A stretch of DNA of 64,000 nt from Amycolatopsis rifamycinica (GCF_000695625.1 NZ_JMQI01000051.1:1-64000); one strand, 5' to 3'. Positions 1 through 8,444 are shown, numbered from the stretch's first letter. Numbers and translations are program-made. The notes: a model not told the origin generated them from the letters alone.

Positions 1-107
1 CCCCGCCCGGCGGGCTCCGCCCCCGGACCCCCGCCGTGGTCGCCTCTCGCCCGTCCGTTCGTCCTAGAGTCGGTTGAGACACGCCGCGCTGTCCCCAGGA
101 GGCCATC
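1..107 (+). promoter_or_regulatory. Upstream region of gcvP
   Basis: This is a GC-rich stretch with no coding signal. It ends in a perfect AGGAGG ribosome binding site at 97-102, five bases before the GTG at 108. A TAGAGT at 65-70 could be a -10 element, with no clear -35. I saw no glycine-riboswitch-like structure, although the window begins too close to the gene to exclude one further upstream. Confidence 0.45.
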
Positions 108-2984
108 GTGAATCCGTCACTCGCCTCCCTGGAACAGGGCATCCCGTTCGCCGACCGGCACATCGGGCCCAGTCCCGAAGAGCTCCGCCGCATCCTCGAC
201 GTCATCGGCGTCGCCTCCCTCGACGAACTCGCCGAGCGGGCCGTTCCCGGGTCGCTGCGAAAGTCCGCCGAGCCGCTCGAACTGCCGCCGGCCGCGAGTG
301 AAGCCGAGGCCCTCGCCGAACTGCGCGCGCTGGCCGCGCGCAACCGGCCGACCGCCGCCATGATCGGGCTCGGCTACCACGACACCGTCACCCCGCCCGT
401 CATCCGCCGCAACGTGCTCGAGAACCCGGCCTGGTACACCGCCTACACGCCCTACCAGCCCGAGATCTCCCAAGGGCGGCTCGAAGCGCTGCTCAACTTC
501 CAAACCGTGGTCGCGGACCTGACCGGCCTCCCCGTCGCCAACGCCTCCCTGCTCGACGAGGCCACCGCCGCCGCCGAAGCCATGACCCTCGTCCGCCGGG
601 CCGGGCGCGCGCGGTCGGCCCGGTTCGTCGTCGACCAGGACACCCTGCCGCAGACCCTCGCCGTGCTCCGGACCCGGGCCGAGCCGCTCGGCATCGAACT
701 GGTCGTCGAGGACCTTTCCCAGGGACTGACCGGGCTCGGGCTCGGCGGCGACTTCTTCGGCGTGCTCCTGTCCTACCCGGGCGCGTCCGGCGCGGTCCGG
801 GAACTCGACCTCACCATCGGCGAGGCCAAGAAGCACGGCGCCGCCGTGATCGTCGCCGCCGACCCCCTCGCCCTCACCCTGCTGCGGCCGCCGGGCGAGC
901 TCGGCGCCGACGTCGCCGTCGGCTCGACGCAGCGGTTCGGCGTCCCGCTCGGCTTCGGCGGCCCGCACGCCGCGTACCTGGCGGTCCGGAACGGCCTGGA
1001 GCGGCAGCTGCCCGGCCGGCTGGTCGGCGTCTCGAAGGACGCCGACGGCACGCCCGCGTACCGCCTGGCCCTGCAGACGCGCGAACAGCACATCCGCCGG
1101 GAGAAGGCGACCTCGAACATCTGCACCGCCCAGGTCCTGCTCGCGGTGATGGCGTCGATGTACGCGGTGTACCACGGACCCGAGGGACTGCGGGCGATCG
1201 CGCTGCGGGCCCACCGGATGGCCACCGTGCTGGCCGCCGGCCTCGCCGAGGGCGGCGTCGACGTCGTGCACGGCGAATTCTTCGACACGGTCGCCGCCGT
1301 CGTGCCCGGCCGGGCGGACGCCGTCGTCGCGGCCGCCCGGGAACTCGGCATCTCGCTGCGCCGGATCGACGCCGACCACGTCGGCATCGCCTGCGACGAG
1401 ACGACCACCCGCGAGCGGCTTTCCCGCGTGTGGAAGGCGTTCGGCGTCTCGGTGTCCGATGTGGACGGGCTCGACGCCGACACCGCGGACGCGCTCCCGG
1501 CGCCCCTGCGGCGCACCAGCGAGTACCTCACGCACCCGGTGTTCCACGCGCACCGCTCGGAAACCGCGATGCTGCGCTACCTGCGGCGGCTGGCGGACTC
1601 CGACGTCGCACTGGACCGCGGCATGATCCCGCTGGGCTCGTGCACCATGAAGCTCAACGCCGCCGCCGAGATGGAGCCGGTCACCTGGCCGGAGTTCGCC
1701 GGCCTGCACCCGTTCGCACCGGCCGAGGACGCCGCCGGGCTCCTGGACGTCGCCGCCGACCTGAGCGCCTGGCTCGCCCGGATCACCGGCTACGACGCGG
1801 TTTCCCTGCAGCCCAACGCCGGCAGCCAGGGCGAGTTCGCCGGCCTGCTCGCCATCCGCGCCTACCACCGCTCCCGCGGTGAGCACGCGCGCGACGTCTG
1901 CCTGGTCCCGGCCAGCGCGCACGGCACGAACGCGGCCAGCGCGGTGATGGCGGGCATGCGCGTGGTCGTCGTCCGCTGCTCCGACGAGGGCGACATCGAC
2001 CTGGCCCACCTACGGTCCACAGTGGACGCTCACCGGGCGGATCTCGCCGCGATCATGCTCACGTACCCGTCGACGCACGGCGTCTACGAAGACACCGTCG
2101 GCGAAGTGTGCGCGGTGGTGCACGACGCCGGCGGGCAGGTGTACGTCGACGGCGCCAACCTGAACGCAATGATCGGCGTCGCCCAGTACGGCCGGTTCGG
2201 CGCCGACGTCTCGCACCTCAACCTGCACAAGACGTTCTGCGTCCCGCACGGCGGCGGCGGACCCGGTGCCGGCCCGATCGGGGTCCGCGCGCACCTGGCG
2301 CCCTTCCTGCCGAACCACCCGCTGCAGCCCGCGGCCGGCCCGGCCACCGGCGTCGGCCCGGTCAGCGCGGCGCCGTGGGGAAGCGCGTCGATCCTGCCGA
2401 TTTCCTGGGCCTACGTCCGGATGATGGGCGCCGACGGCCTCCGCCGGGCGACGCTCGTCGCGGTGGCCAACGCGAACTACGTCGCCCGCCGCCTCGCCGG
2501 CCACTACCCGGTGCTGTACGCCGGCCGCGATGGCTTGGTCGCGCACGAATGCCTCCTCGACCTGCGGCCGCTGACGAAGGCCACCGGCGTCACGGTCGAC
2601 GACGTCGCGAAACGCCTGGCGGACTACGGGCTGCACGCCCCCACGATGTCGTTCCCGGTCGCGGGCACGCTGATGGTGGAGCCGACGGAAAGCGAAAACC
2701 TCGCCGAACTCGACCGCTTCTGCGCGGCGATGATCGCGATCCGGGCCGAAATCGACCGCGTGGCGACGGGGGAGTGGCCGCTCGAGGACTCACCGCTGCG
2801 GCAGGCACCGCACACCGCCCGGTGCGTCGCCGGCGACTGGAACCGGCCGTACAGCCGCGAAACGGCGGTGTTCCCGGCGGGGACGGCGGCGGCGAAGATC
2901 TGGCCGCCGGTCCGCCGCGTCGACGGCGCGGCGGGCGACCGGAACCTGGTCTGCTCGTGCCCGCCCCCGGAGGCGTTCGCCTGA
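108..2984 (+). CDS. gcvP: Glycine dehydrogenase (decarboxylating), P-protein of the glycine cleavage system
   Basis: This 958-residue protein has the usual length of the one-chain P-protein. It decarboxylates glycine on pyridoxal phosphate and passes the aminomethyl group to the lipoyl H-protein. The N-terminus carries the family signature FADRHIGP. The first half holds the GLGYHDT and YTPYQPEISQGRLE blocks, and the second half holds GSCTMKLNAAAEM. The PLP lysine is in LHKTFCVPHGGGGPG, at about residue 708. The GTG start is fixed by AGGAGG five bases upstream. gcvT and gcvH are not in the window, so the other subunits must be encoded elsewhere. It appears to be a single-gene unit, since the next gene lies 74 bp downstream and belongs to sugar metabolism. 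Identification is secure. Confidence 0.97.
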   Translation: MNPSLASLEQGIPFADRHIGPSPEELRRILDVIGVASLDELAERAVPGSLRKSAEPLELPPAASEAEALAELRALAARNRPTAAMIGLGYHDTVTPPVIRRNVLENPAWYTAYTPYQPEISQGRLEALLNFQTVVADLTGLPVANASLLDEATAAAEAMTLVRRAGRARSARFVVDQDTLPQTLAVLRTRAEPLGIELVVEDLSQGLTGLGLGGDFFGVLLSYPGASGAVRELDLTIGEAKKHGAAVIVAADPLALTLLRPPGELGADVAVGSTQRFGVPLGFGGPHAAYLAVRNGLERQLPGRLVGVSKDADGTPAYRLALQTREQHIRREKATSNICTAQVLLAVMASMYAVYHGPEGLRAIALRAHRMATVLAAGLAEGGVDVVHGEFFDTVAAVVPGRADAVVAAARELGISLRRIDADHVGIACDETTTRERLSRVWKAFGVSVSDVDGLDADTADALPAPLRRTSEYLTHPVFHAHRSETAMLRYLRRLADSDVALDRGMIPLGSCTMKLNAAAEMEPVTWPEFAGLHPFAPAEDAAGLLDVAADLSAWLARITGYDAVSLQPNAGSQGEFAGLLAIRAYHRSRGEHARDVCLVPASAHGTNAASAVMAGMRVVVVRCSDEGDIDLAHLRSTVDAHRADLAAIMLTYPSTHGVYEDTVGEVCAVVHDAGGQVYVDGANLNAMIGVAQYGRFGADVSHLNLHKTFCVPHGGGGPGAGPIGVRAHLAPFLPNHPLQPAAGPATGVGPVSAAPWGSASILPISWAYVRMMGADGLRRATLVAVANANYVARRLAGHYPVLYAGRDGLVAHECLLDLRPLTKATGVTVDDVAKRLADYGLHAPTMSFPVAGTLMVEPTESENLAELDRFCAAMIAIRAEIDRVATGEWPLEDSPLRQAPHTARCVAGDWNRPYSRETAVFPAGTAAAKIWPPVRRVDGAAGDRNLVCSCPPPEAFA

Positions 2985-3000
2985 CGGCCGGCCCCGCCGG

Positions 3001-3033
3001 TGCGGGCACACTGCGGGCACACTGCGGGCGCAC
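3001..3033 (+). repeat. Three tandem 11-bp repeats, TGCGGGCRCAC
   Basis: Two exact copies of TGCGGGCACAC (3001-3011 and 3012-3022) are followed by TGCGGGCGCAC (3023-3033). They lie in the short gap between gcvP and the epimerase gene. No function is evident. The array could be a slippage-prone spacer or a protein-binding array. Confidence 0.7.
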
Positions 3034-3058
3034 AGGAACGGCGGGTAGGTTGACGGCC

Positions 3059-3994
3059 ATGGCGAATGGGCACGGTCCTGATCGGACGTCCGTGGTCGTG
3101 ACCGGCGGCAGCGGCTTCATCGGCCGGGCCGTCGTGCGCGCCCTCCGGGACCGGGACGTCCCGGTCACCGTCGTGGACCGGGTCCCGTTCCCCGAAGACC
3201 TCGACGGCGTGCGCGTGGTCCTCGGCAACCTCCGCGACGCGGGCGTCCGGGAGCAGGCCGTGACCCGTGAGACGGCCGGCGTCGTGCACCTCGCCGGGCT
3301 GACGTCGGTGCTGAAGTCGGTCGAGCTGCCCGAGGACACCTTCGCCGACAACGTCCTGGTCACCCAGGAACTGCTGGAGCTCGCGCGCCGTCACGAGGTG
3401 CCGAGGTTCCTGTTCGCCTCGACCAACGCGGTGATCGGCAACGTCGGCGGCGCCACCATCACCCCGGACCTGCCGCCGCGCCCGCTGACGCCCTACGGCG
3501 CCACCAAGGCCGCGTGCGAAATGCTGCTGTCGGGCTACGCCGGGGCGTACGGCATGACGACGTGTGCGTTGCGGTTCACCAACGTCTACGGCCCGGGAAT
3601 GTCCCACAAGGACAGTTTCGTGCCGCGGATGATGCGGGCCGCGCTGACCGGCACCGGGGTCAAGGTCTACGGCGACGGCCGCCAGCGCCGCGACCTCGTC
3701 CACCTCGACGACGTCGTGCGGGCGGTGTTGTCGGCCCTCGGCAGCGGCTACTCCGGCCGCGCGATCGTCGGCGCCGGGCGCTCGGTGTCCGTGCTGGAGA
3801 TGATCGAGGCCGTGCGCGAGGTGACCGGTGCCGAGCTGCCGGTCGAGCACGTCGAGGCCCCCGCCGGCGAAATGCCCGCGGTCGTCGTCGACGTCTCGGC
3901 GAGCGCGGAGACCATCGGCTACCGGCCGGAGGTCTCGCTCACCGACGGCCTGGCCACGGTGTGGAAGTACTTCTCCGGCCTCAAGCCGTCGTGA
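3059..3994 (+). CDS. NAD-dependent epimerase/dehydratase (extended SDR)
   Basis: This 311-residue protein begins with the Rossmann motif TGGSGFIG near residue 14. It has the extended-SDR catalytic pattern: a Ser/Thr in FASTNAVIG and Tyr-x3-Lys in PYGATKAACE. The substrate pocket contains RFTNVYGPGM, as in UDP-sugar 4-epimerases. A nucleotide-sugar epimerase or dehydratase is likely, but the exact sugar cannot be read from sequence. The ATG at 3059 is chosen because the Rossmann motif starts soon after it; the open frame upstream runs antiparallel to nothing recognisable and lies inside gcvP. Its stop overlaps the GTG of the next gene (GTGA at 3991-3994), so the two are translationally coupled, which suggests that this enzyme supplies the sugar for the glycosyltransferase. 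Confidence 0.88.
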   Translation: MANGHGPDRTSVVVTGGSGFIGRAVVRALRDRDVPVTVVDRVPFPEDLDGVRVVLGNLRDAGVREQAVTRETAGVVHLAGLTSVLKSVELPEDTFADNVLVTQELLELARRHEVPRFLFASTNAVIGNVGGATITPDLPPRPLTPYGATKAACEMLLSGYAGAYGMTTCALRFTNVYGPGMSHKDSFVPRMMRAALTGTGVKVYGDGRQRRDLVHLDDVVRAVLSALGSGYSGRAIVGAGRSVSVLEMIEAVREVTGAELPVEHVEAPAGEMPAVVVDVSASAETIGYRPEVSLTDGLATVWKYFSGLKPS

Positions 3995-6165
3995 CGGCGT
4001 TCCTCCGCCGCCACTGGCCGCTGCTCCTGCTCCTCGTCCCGGCGATCGTCCTGCGGGTGCTGACCTGGCTGGCCTACCGCCCGGCCCTGCTGTTCATCGA
4101 CTCGTTCCGCTACCTCGACAACCTGCACGCCCTGCGCGCCGACCAGCTCGACCCGATCGGCTACGACCTCGTCCTGCGGCCGCTGCTGGCGGTCGGCGGG
4201 CTCGCCTGGGTGGCGGCCGTGCAGCACGCCGGCGGGATCCTCGTCGCGATCGGCGTCTACGGGCTGGTCCTGCGCCTCGGCGGCCGTCCGTGGGTGGGCG
4301 CGCTCGCCGCGGCGCCCGTGCTGCTCGACGCCTACCAGCTGCAGATCGAGCAGAACATCATGTCCGAGGTGACGTTCGAGGCCGTGCTCCTCGGGCTCCT
4401 CTGGCTCCTGCTCGGCCGGGGCGCGCCCGGCTGGAAACGCGCCGGCGCGGCGGGCCTGCTGCTCGGCTTCGGCGTGCTGACCCGGCTGATCGGGATCTCA
4501 CTGGCGGTTCCGCTGCTGGTCTTCCTCGTCGCCGCCGGAGGAGCGTGGCGGCACCGGGCGGGCTGGCTCCGGGCCGGTGCCGGGTTGCTCGGCCTGCTCG
4601 CCGTCCTCGTGCCGTATGCGGCGCGCGTGCACTCCGAGACCGGCAAGTGGGGACTGACCGGCCCGTCCGGGAACATGCTCTACGGCCGGACCGCCGCCGT
4701 CGCCGACTGCGCGAACCTCCACCTCGACCCGGTGCTGCGGGTGTTCTGCCCGGCCGAGCCGCGCGAGACCCGGCTCGTCGACAACTACACCCACGCCGAC
4801 CTCGACCCGAACTGGCCGGGCCCGCTGCCGCCCGGCGCGGACAAAGCCGCCCTGGCCCACGAGTTCGCGATCGACGTCCTGAAGGAGCAACCCGCCGACG
4901 TCGCCCGAGCGATCCTGGACGACTTCGCCAAGAGCTTCGCCTGGACGCGCGAGCAGGACCCGGCCGACGTCCCCCTGGACCGGTGGCAGTTCCAGCCGAG
5001 CTACCCGCAGTGGGCCGACCAGTCGCTGATCGACCTGGTCACGCTGCAGAACGACGGCGTCGTCGCGAGCGTCGACCAGCCCTTGGCCCGGATCCTCCGC
5101 GACTACCAGCTCGGCGGCGGGTACGTCGCGGGCGCGGTGCTCGGCCTCGGCGCAGTGCTGGGTCTGCTGACGGTGTTCCGGCGCCGGAAACCCCTCGACC
5201 GGGCCCGGGCGGGGGCGCTGCTCGCGGCGTCCGGCGGGCTCCTGCTGCTGTTCGCCTCGGCGGTGTTCCAGTTCTCGTGGCGCTACCAGATCCCGGCGCT
5301 CGTGCTGCTGCCCGTCGCCGGGGCGCTCGGTTTCACGACCCTGACGTCGGCGAGCCGGAAGCGGCTCGCCGCGTTCCCCGACGACGTCGACTCCGGCGCC
5401 CTCGACGACTTCCGCGGCCGCCACCCGGAGCTGGAGCTGGCCCCGCTGACCGTCGTCATCGCCGCCTACAACGAAGCCGGCGGCATCGGCGAAGTGCTGG
5501 AGAAGATGCCGGACGAGTGCCTCGGCATGCGGGTGGACGTCCTCGTCGTCGTCGACGGCGGCACCGACGACACGGCCGCGATCGCCGAAGCCCACGGCGC
5601 GTACGTGTGCGTCGCGCCCCGCAACCGCGGGCAGGGTGCCGCGCTGCGGCTGGGCTACCACCTGGCGGCGGAAGGCGGCGCCGAGTACGTCGTGACGACC
5701 GACGCCGACGGCCAGTACGACAACAGCGAGCTCGAAGCCCTGGTCCGCCCGGTCGCCGACGGCACCGCGGACTTCGTCACCGGGTCCCGGCGGCTCGGGC
5801 ACGAGGAGGCCGACAGCCGCGTCCGGTGGCTCGGCGTGCGGGTGTTCGCGGGGCTGGCGTCGGTGCTGACCGGGCGCCGGATCACCGACACGTCGTTCGG
5901 CTTCCGGGCCATGCGGGCGGAACTGGCCTGCTCGGTCCCGCTGCACGAGCCGCAGTACCAGTCTTCGGAGCTGCTGCTCGGTGTCACCGCGCGCGGCGCC
6001 CGTGTCGTCGAGCTGCCGATGAGCATGCGGCTGCGCAAGGCGGGCAAGAGCAAGAAGGGCGGCAGCCTGGTCTACGGCGCCAACTACGCCCGCGTCATGA
6101 CCGGGACGTGGTGGCGGGGGTACGTGCTGCGCCGCGGCCGAACACGAGCCGGTCGAGCAGGGTGA
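3991..6165 (+). CDS. Fused membrane glycosyltransferase (GT-C-like) and GT2 polyprenyl-phosphate-sugar-synthase-like protein
   Basis: This 724-residue protein has two halves. Residues 1 to about 450 are strongly hydrophobic, with roughly ten membrane segments. An acidic residue lies in the first outside loop (FIDSFRY, D37), the place where GT-C enzymes keep their catalytic acid. Residues about 485-700 form a soluble GT2 domain: TVVIAAYNEAGG, VDGGTDDT, and the metal-binding DAD at 571-573, closest to DPM1/GtrB-type polyprenol-phosphate sugar synthases. One chain may therefore make the lipid-linked sugar and also transfer it outside the membrane. The GTG start overlaps the epimerase stop. The 3' end overlaps the opposing gtrA gene by 71 bp. 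The fold assignment is firm for the GT2 half and inferred for the membrane half; the sugar and acceptor are unknown. Confidence 0.8.
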   Translation: MTAFLRRHWPLLLLLVPAIVLRVLTWLAYRPALLFIDSFRYLDNLHALRADQLDPIGYDLVLRPLLAVGGLAWVAAVQHAGGILVAIGVYGLVLRLGGRPWVGALAAAPVLLDAYQLQIEQNIMSEVTFEAVLLGLLWLLLGRGAPGWKRAGAAGLLLGFGVLTRLIGISLAVPLLVFLVAAGGAWRHRAGWLRAGAGLLGLLAVLVPYAARVHSETGKWGLTGPSGNMLYGRTAAVADCANLHLDPVLRVFCPAEPRETRLVDNYTHADLDPNWPGPLPPGADKAALAHEFAIDVLKEQPADVARAILDDFAKSFAWTREQDPADVPLDRWQFQPSYPQWADQSLIDLVTLQNDGVVASVDQPLARILRDYQLGGGYVAGAVLGLGAVLGLLTVFRRRKPLDRARAGALLAASGGLLLLFASAVFQFSWRYQIPALVLLPVAGALGFTTLTSASRKRLAAFPDDVDSGALDDFRGRHPELELAPLTVVIAAYNEAGGIGEVLEKMPDECLGMRVDVLVVVDGGTDDTAAIAEAHGAYVCVAPRNRGQGAALRLGYHLAAEGGAEYVVTTDADGQYDNSELEALVRPVADGTADFVTGSRRLGHEEADSRVRWLGVRVFAGLASVLTGRRITDTSFGFRAMRAELACSVPLHEPQYQSSELLLGVTARGARVVELPMSMRLRKAGKSKKGGSLVYGANYARVMTGTWWRGYVLRRGRTRAGRAG

Positions 6166-6592
6166 ACTTGACGACGAACACCACCGCGTAACTGGCGGTG
6201 TACGCGAAGTCGACGAGCACGACCCACCAGAGGTGCGGCAGCCGCAGCGGAGCCAGGAGGGAGCCCGCGAGGGTCGTCAGGCCGATCGAGGCCAGCCCGC
6301 CGAGCCCGATCACCGCGAGGTAGGGCAGCAGTTCCCGGCGGACGCGCGGCCGTCCGGTGCGGCCCCACACCCAGCGTCGCGTGACCAGGAAGTTCAGCAC
6401 CGCGCCGGCCGCCCAGGCCAGCGTGCCGGCCAGGGCCGCGGCCCCGCCGGTGGCGAGGACCAGCAGCAGGACGACCTGGCTGAGGACCGTGGCCGCGACG
6501 GACGTCGTCGCGGCGCGGGCCAGGCGGGCCCAGCCGCGGCGGCGGGTCTTCTCCGTCATGCGGGGCCGCACGCCGTTGGTTACGGTCGTCAT
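6095..6592 (-). CDS. GtrA family membrane protein (putative polyprenyl-phosphate-sugar flippase)
   Basis: This small protein (165 residues) has four membrane segments at about residues 30-50, 58-75, 88-110 and 122-145. It carries the GtrA signature FLVTRRWVW after the second segment and ends with a charged tail after VKFTLLDRLVF. GtrA proteins are thought to flip polyprenyl-phosphate sugars for GtrB/GtrC-type glycosylation. It sits tail to tail with, and overlaps by 71 bp, the gene for the GT-C/GT2 fusion, which supplies the other two activities. The start could be the ATG at 6592 or an internal ATG at 6559 (MTEKTRRRG); the first is kept because nothing clearly favours either. Confidence 0.85.
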   Translation of the reverse strand: MTTVTNGVRPRMTEKTRRRGWARLARAATTSVAATVLSQVVLLLVLATGGAAALAGTLAWAAGAVLNFLVTRRWVWGRTGRPRVRRELLPYLAVIGLGGLASIGLTTLAGSLLAPLRLPHLWWVVLVDFAYTASYAVVFVVKFTLLDRLVFGRGAARTPATTSRS

Positions 6593-6731
6593 GCCCCCAT
6601 CCTCCCCGCGGGCCGGCCGCGCCGCCGTCCGGCCCCCTCACGCATAGGAGATTCACAGGTCATTGCCAGCTCTTCATCAGCACGTGATCTATAGCGTTCG
6701 TGTGGCGTAAACGAGCAGGAAAGGCGGCACA

Positions 6732-7886
6732 ATGCGGGTGCTGGTTCTCGGCGGTGACGGATATCTGGGCTGGCCGACCGCGCTGCACTTGTCGGACAGG
6801 GGCCACGAGGTGGCCGTTCTCGACAATTTCGCGCGGCGGGGGTACGACGCCGAACTGGGGGTCGAGAGCCTGGTGCCGATCGCCTCGCTGGCGGACCGGA
6901 TCGCGACCTGGCGGGAGGTCTCCGGCCGGACGATCACCAGCTACGAAGGCGACCTCCTCGACGCGGAGTTCCTGTTCGCGGCGGTGCGTGACTTCGCGCC
7001 GGACGCCGTCGTCCACTACGCCGAGCAGCGGTCGGCGCCGTATTCCATGATCGACCGCGAACACGCGGTGTACACCCAGCACAACAACGTGGTGGGGACG
7101 CTGAACGTGCTGTACGCGATCGCGGAGGTCGACCCGGCGATCCACCTGGTCAAACTCGGCACGATGGGCGAATACGGCACGCCGAACATCGACATCGAAG
7201 AAGGCTGGCTCGAGCTCGAGCACAACGGCCGCAAAGACCGCGTGCTGTTCCCGAAACGGCCGGGTTCGTTCTACCACCTGACGAAGGTCCACGATTCGCA
7301 CAACATCGAATTCACCTGCCGCGCGTGGGGCCTGCGCGCGACGGACCTCAACCAGGGCGTGGTGTACGGCCAGCAGACCCCGCAGACGGCGCTGGACCCC
7401 CGGCTGGCGACCCGCTTCGACTACGACGCGGTCTTCGGCACGGTGCTCAACCGGTTCGTCATCCAGGCGGTGCTGGGCCAGCCGCTGACGGTGTACGGCA
7501 AGGGCACGCAGACCCGCGGCCTGATCGACATCCGCGACACCGTGGAGTGCATCCGCCTGGCCGTCGAGCACCCGGCCGAGCCGGGGGAGTTCCGGGTGTT
7601 CAACCAGATGACCGAGAGCCTGTCGGTGGCGGGCATCGCCGAGCTGGTGGCCGACCGGTTCCCCGGCCCGGTGCAGATCGAGCAGCTGGAGAACCCGCGC
7701 ACCGAGGCGCCGGAGCACTACTACAACGTCAAGCACACCGGCCTGGTCGGACTGGGGCTGGAGCCGCACCTGCTGTCGGACACGCTGATCGAGTCGATGT
7801 TCGACATCGTGGGCGCCAACAAGCACCGGGTGAACCCGGAGAAGCTGCGCCCGACCGTCCGCTGGCGGGGCGCGCTGAAGAGCTGA
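6732..7886 (+). CDS. UDP-sulfoquinovose synthase homologue (SQD1/SqdB-type SDR)
   Basis: This 384-residue extended SDR begins with a Rossmann motif (VLGGDGYLGW, residues 4-13). It matches plant SQD1 and bacterial SqdB over its whole length. EQRSAPYSMID, KLGTMGEYGTPNIDIEEG, SFYHLTKVHDSHN, TDLNQGVVYG and YGKGTQTRG are all near-identical to the plant enzyme as I recall it, including the catalytic Thr of GTMGEYG and the Tyr and Lys of YHLTK. The family turns UDP-glucose plus sulfite into UDP-sulfoquinovose, the donor for the sulfolipid SQDG or for sulfoquinovose-containing glycans. AGGA at 6717-6720 precedes the ATG. No SqdX/SQD2-type transferase lies beside it; the nearest transferase is the GT fusion at 3991-6165. 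A hairpin terminator follows at once. Confidence 0.85.
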   Translation: MRVLVLGGDGYLGWPTALHLSDRGHEVAVLDNFARRGYDAELGVESLVPIASLADRIATWREVSGRTITSYEGDLLDAEFLFAAVRDFAPDAVVHYAEQRSAPYSMIDREHAVYTQHNNVVGTLNVLYAIAEVDPAIHLVKLGTMGEYGTPNIDIEEGWLELEHNGRKDRVLFPKRPGSFYHLTKVHDSHNIEFTCRAWGLRATDLNQGVVYGQQTPQTALDPRLATRFDYDAVFGTVLNRFVIQAVLGQPLTVYGKGTQTRGLIDIRDTVECIRLAVEHPAEPGEFRVFNQMTESLSVAGIAELVADRFPGPVQIEQLENPRTEAPEHYYNVKHTGLVGLGLEPHLLSDTLIESMFDIVGANKHRVNPEKLRPTVRWRGALKS

Positions 7887-7889
7887 CCG

Positions 7890-7921
7890 CCGTGGGGGCT
7901 CCCGGGCGGGAGCCCCCACGG
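7890..7921. terminator. Bidirectional terminator hairpin
   Basis: A perfect 14-bp stem, CCGTGGGGGCTCCC (7890-7903) paired with its complement (7908-7921), has a GGGC loop and is followed by TTT. It lies exactly between the 3' ends of the convergent sulfoquinovose synthase and SnoaL-like genes, so it can serve both. Confidence 0.88.
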
Positions 7922-7923
7922 TT

Positions 7924-8283
7924 TCAGCCGGGCAGCTTGTCGAGGAAGCCGTGCACCTTGGCGATCTTCCCGTCTTCGAGTTCGACGACGTCGAACCCGA
8001 TGGCGACCGGCTCGGCCCCGGGCGTGCCGAGGTACCACTGGAACCGGGCGAGGTCGTGGTGGGCGTCGGGGCCGGCGGGCAGGCTGAAGGTGAGCCCGCC
8101 GAACTGCTGCTGGGCCCCGGCGACGAACTGGTCGATCCCGTCGTGCCCGGTGACGGCGCCGAGCGGGTCCGTGTAGCCGGCGTTTTCGGTGAAGACGTCG
8201 GCGATGCGGGCCCGGCGCTTGACGGCATCGGTCTCGTTCCAGACGGCGATGTACTGCTCGACGATCGTGCGGACGTCGGTCAT
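7924..8283 (-). CDS. SnoaL/NTF2-like protein
   Basis: This 119-residue protein has the NTF2-like cone fold typical of SnoaL polyketide cyclases and ketosteroid-isomerase-like proteins: an N-terminal helix with IVEQYIAVWNETDA, an FTENAGYTDP strand pair, and a C-terminal VVELEDGKIAKVHGFLD hairpin. Small hydrophobic ligands are usual for the family, but no substrate can be named. The ATG at 8283 is preceded by AAGGAGCC and chosen over longer in-frame extensions, which lack a ribosome site. It is transcribed divergently from the XRE regulator at 8445, with a symmetric set of GTAAT/ATTAC sites between them, so that regulator probably controls it. Confidence 0.82.
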   Translation of the reverse strand: MTDVRTIVEQYIAVWNETDAVKRRARIADVFTENAGYTDPLGAVTGHDGIDQFVAGAQQQFGGLTFSLPAGPDAHHDLARFQWYLGTPGAEPVAIGFDVVELEDGKIAKVHGFLDKLPG

Positions 8284-8367
8284 GAGGGGCTCCTTCCGGT
8301 TGGGGGACAACGGGTTCCGCCGTCCCTGCGCTGAGCCCCACCCTGGCGGCCCGGCGGCGGCGCGTCG

Positions 8368-8410
8368 ATTACGCGAGAGGTAATGCGCCGGCATTACCCG
8401 CGAAGTAATG
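8368..8410. promoter_or_regulatory. Symmetric four-half-site operator between the SnoaL-like and XRE genes
   Basis: Four half-sites alternate: ATTAC (8368-8372), seven bases, GTAATGC (8380-8386), four bases, GCATTAC (8391-8397), seven bases, GTAATG (8405-8410). The set is mirror symmetric about 8388/8389. It sits in a GC-rich divergent intergenic gap and contains nearly all of the AT-rich sequence there, which fits cooperative binding by the adjacent XRE regulator. Confidence 0.72.
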
Positions 8411-8444
8411 GCAGCCACCCCGTGATCGCCGTAGCGTCAGCCGC

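Noticed and set aside
1..107. Glycine riboswitch before gcvP
   Set aside because: No tandem aptamer-like conserved elements, and too little upstream sequence is available to judge.
117..2009. Long open frame antisense to gcvP (630 codons)
   Set aside because: High GC creates open antisense frames. The translation is Gly/Arg/Val-rich with no family motif, and gcvP on the other strand is unmistakable.
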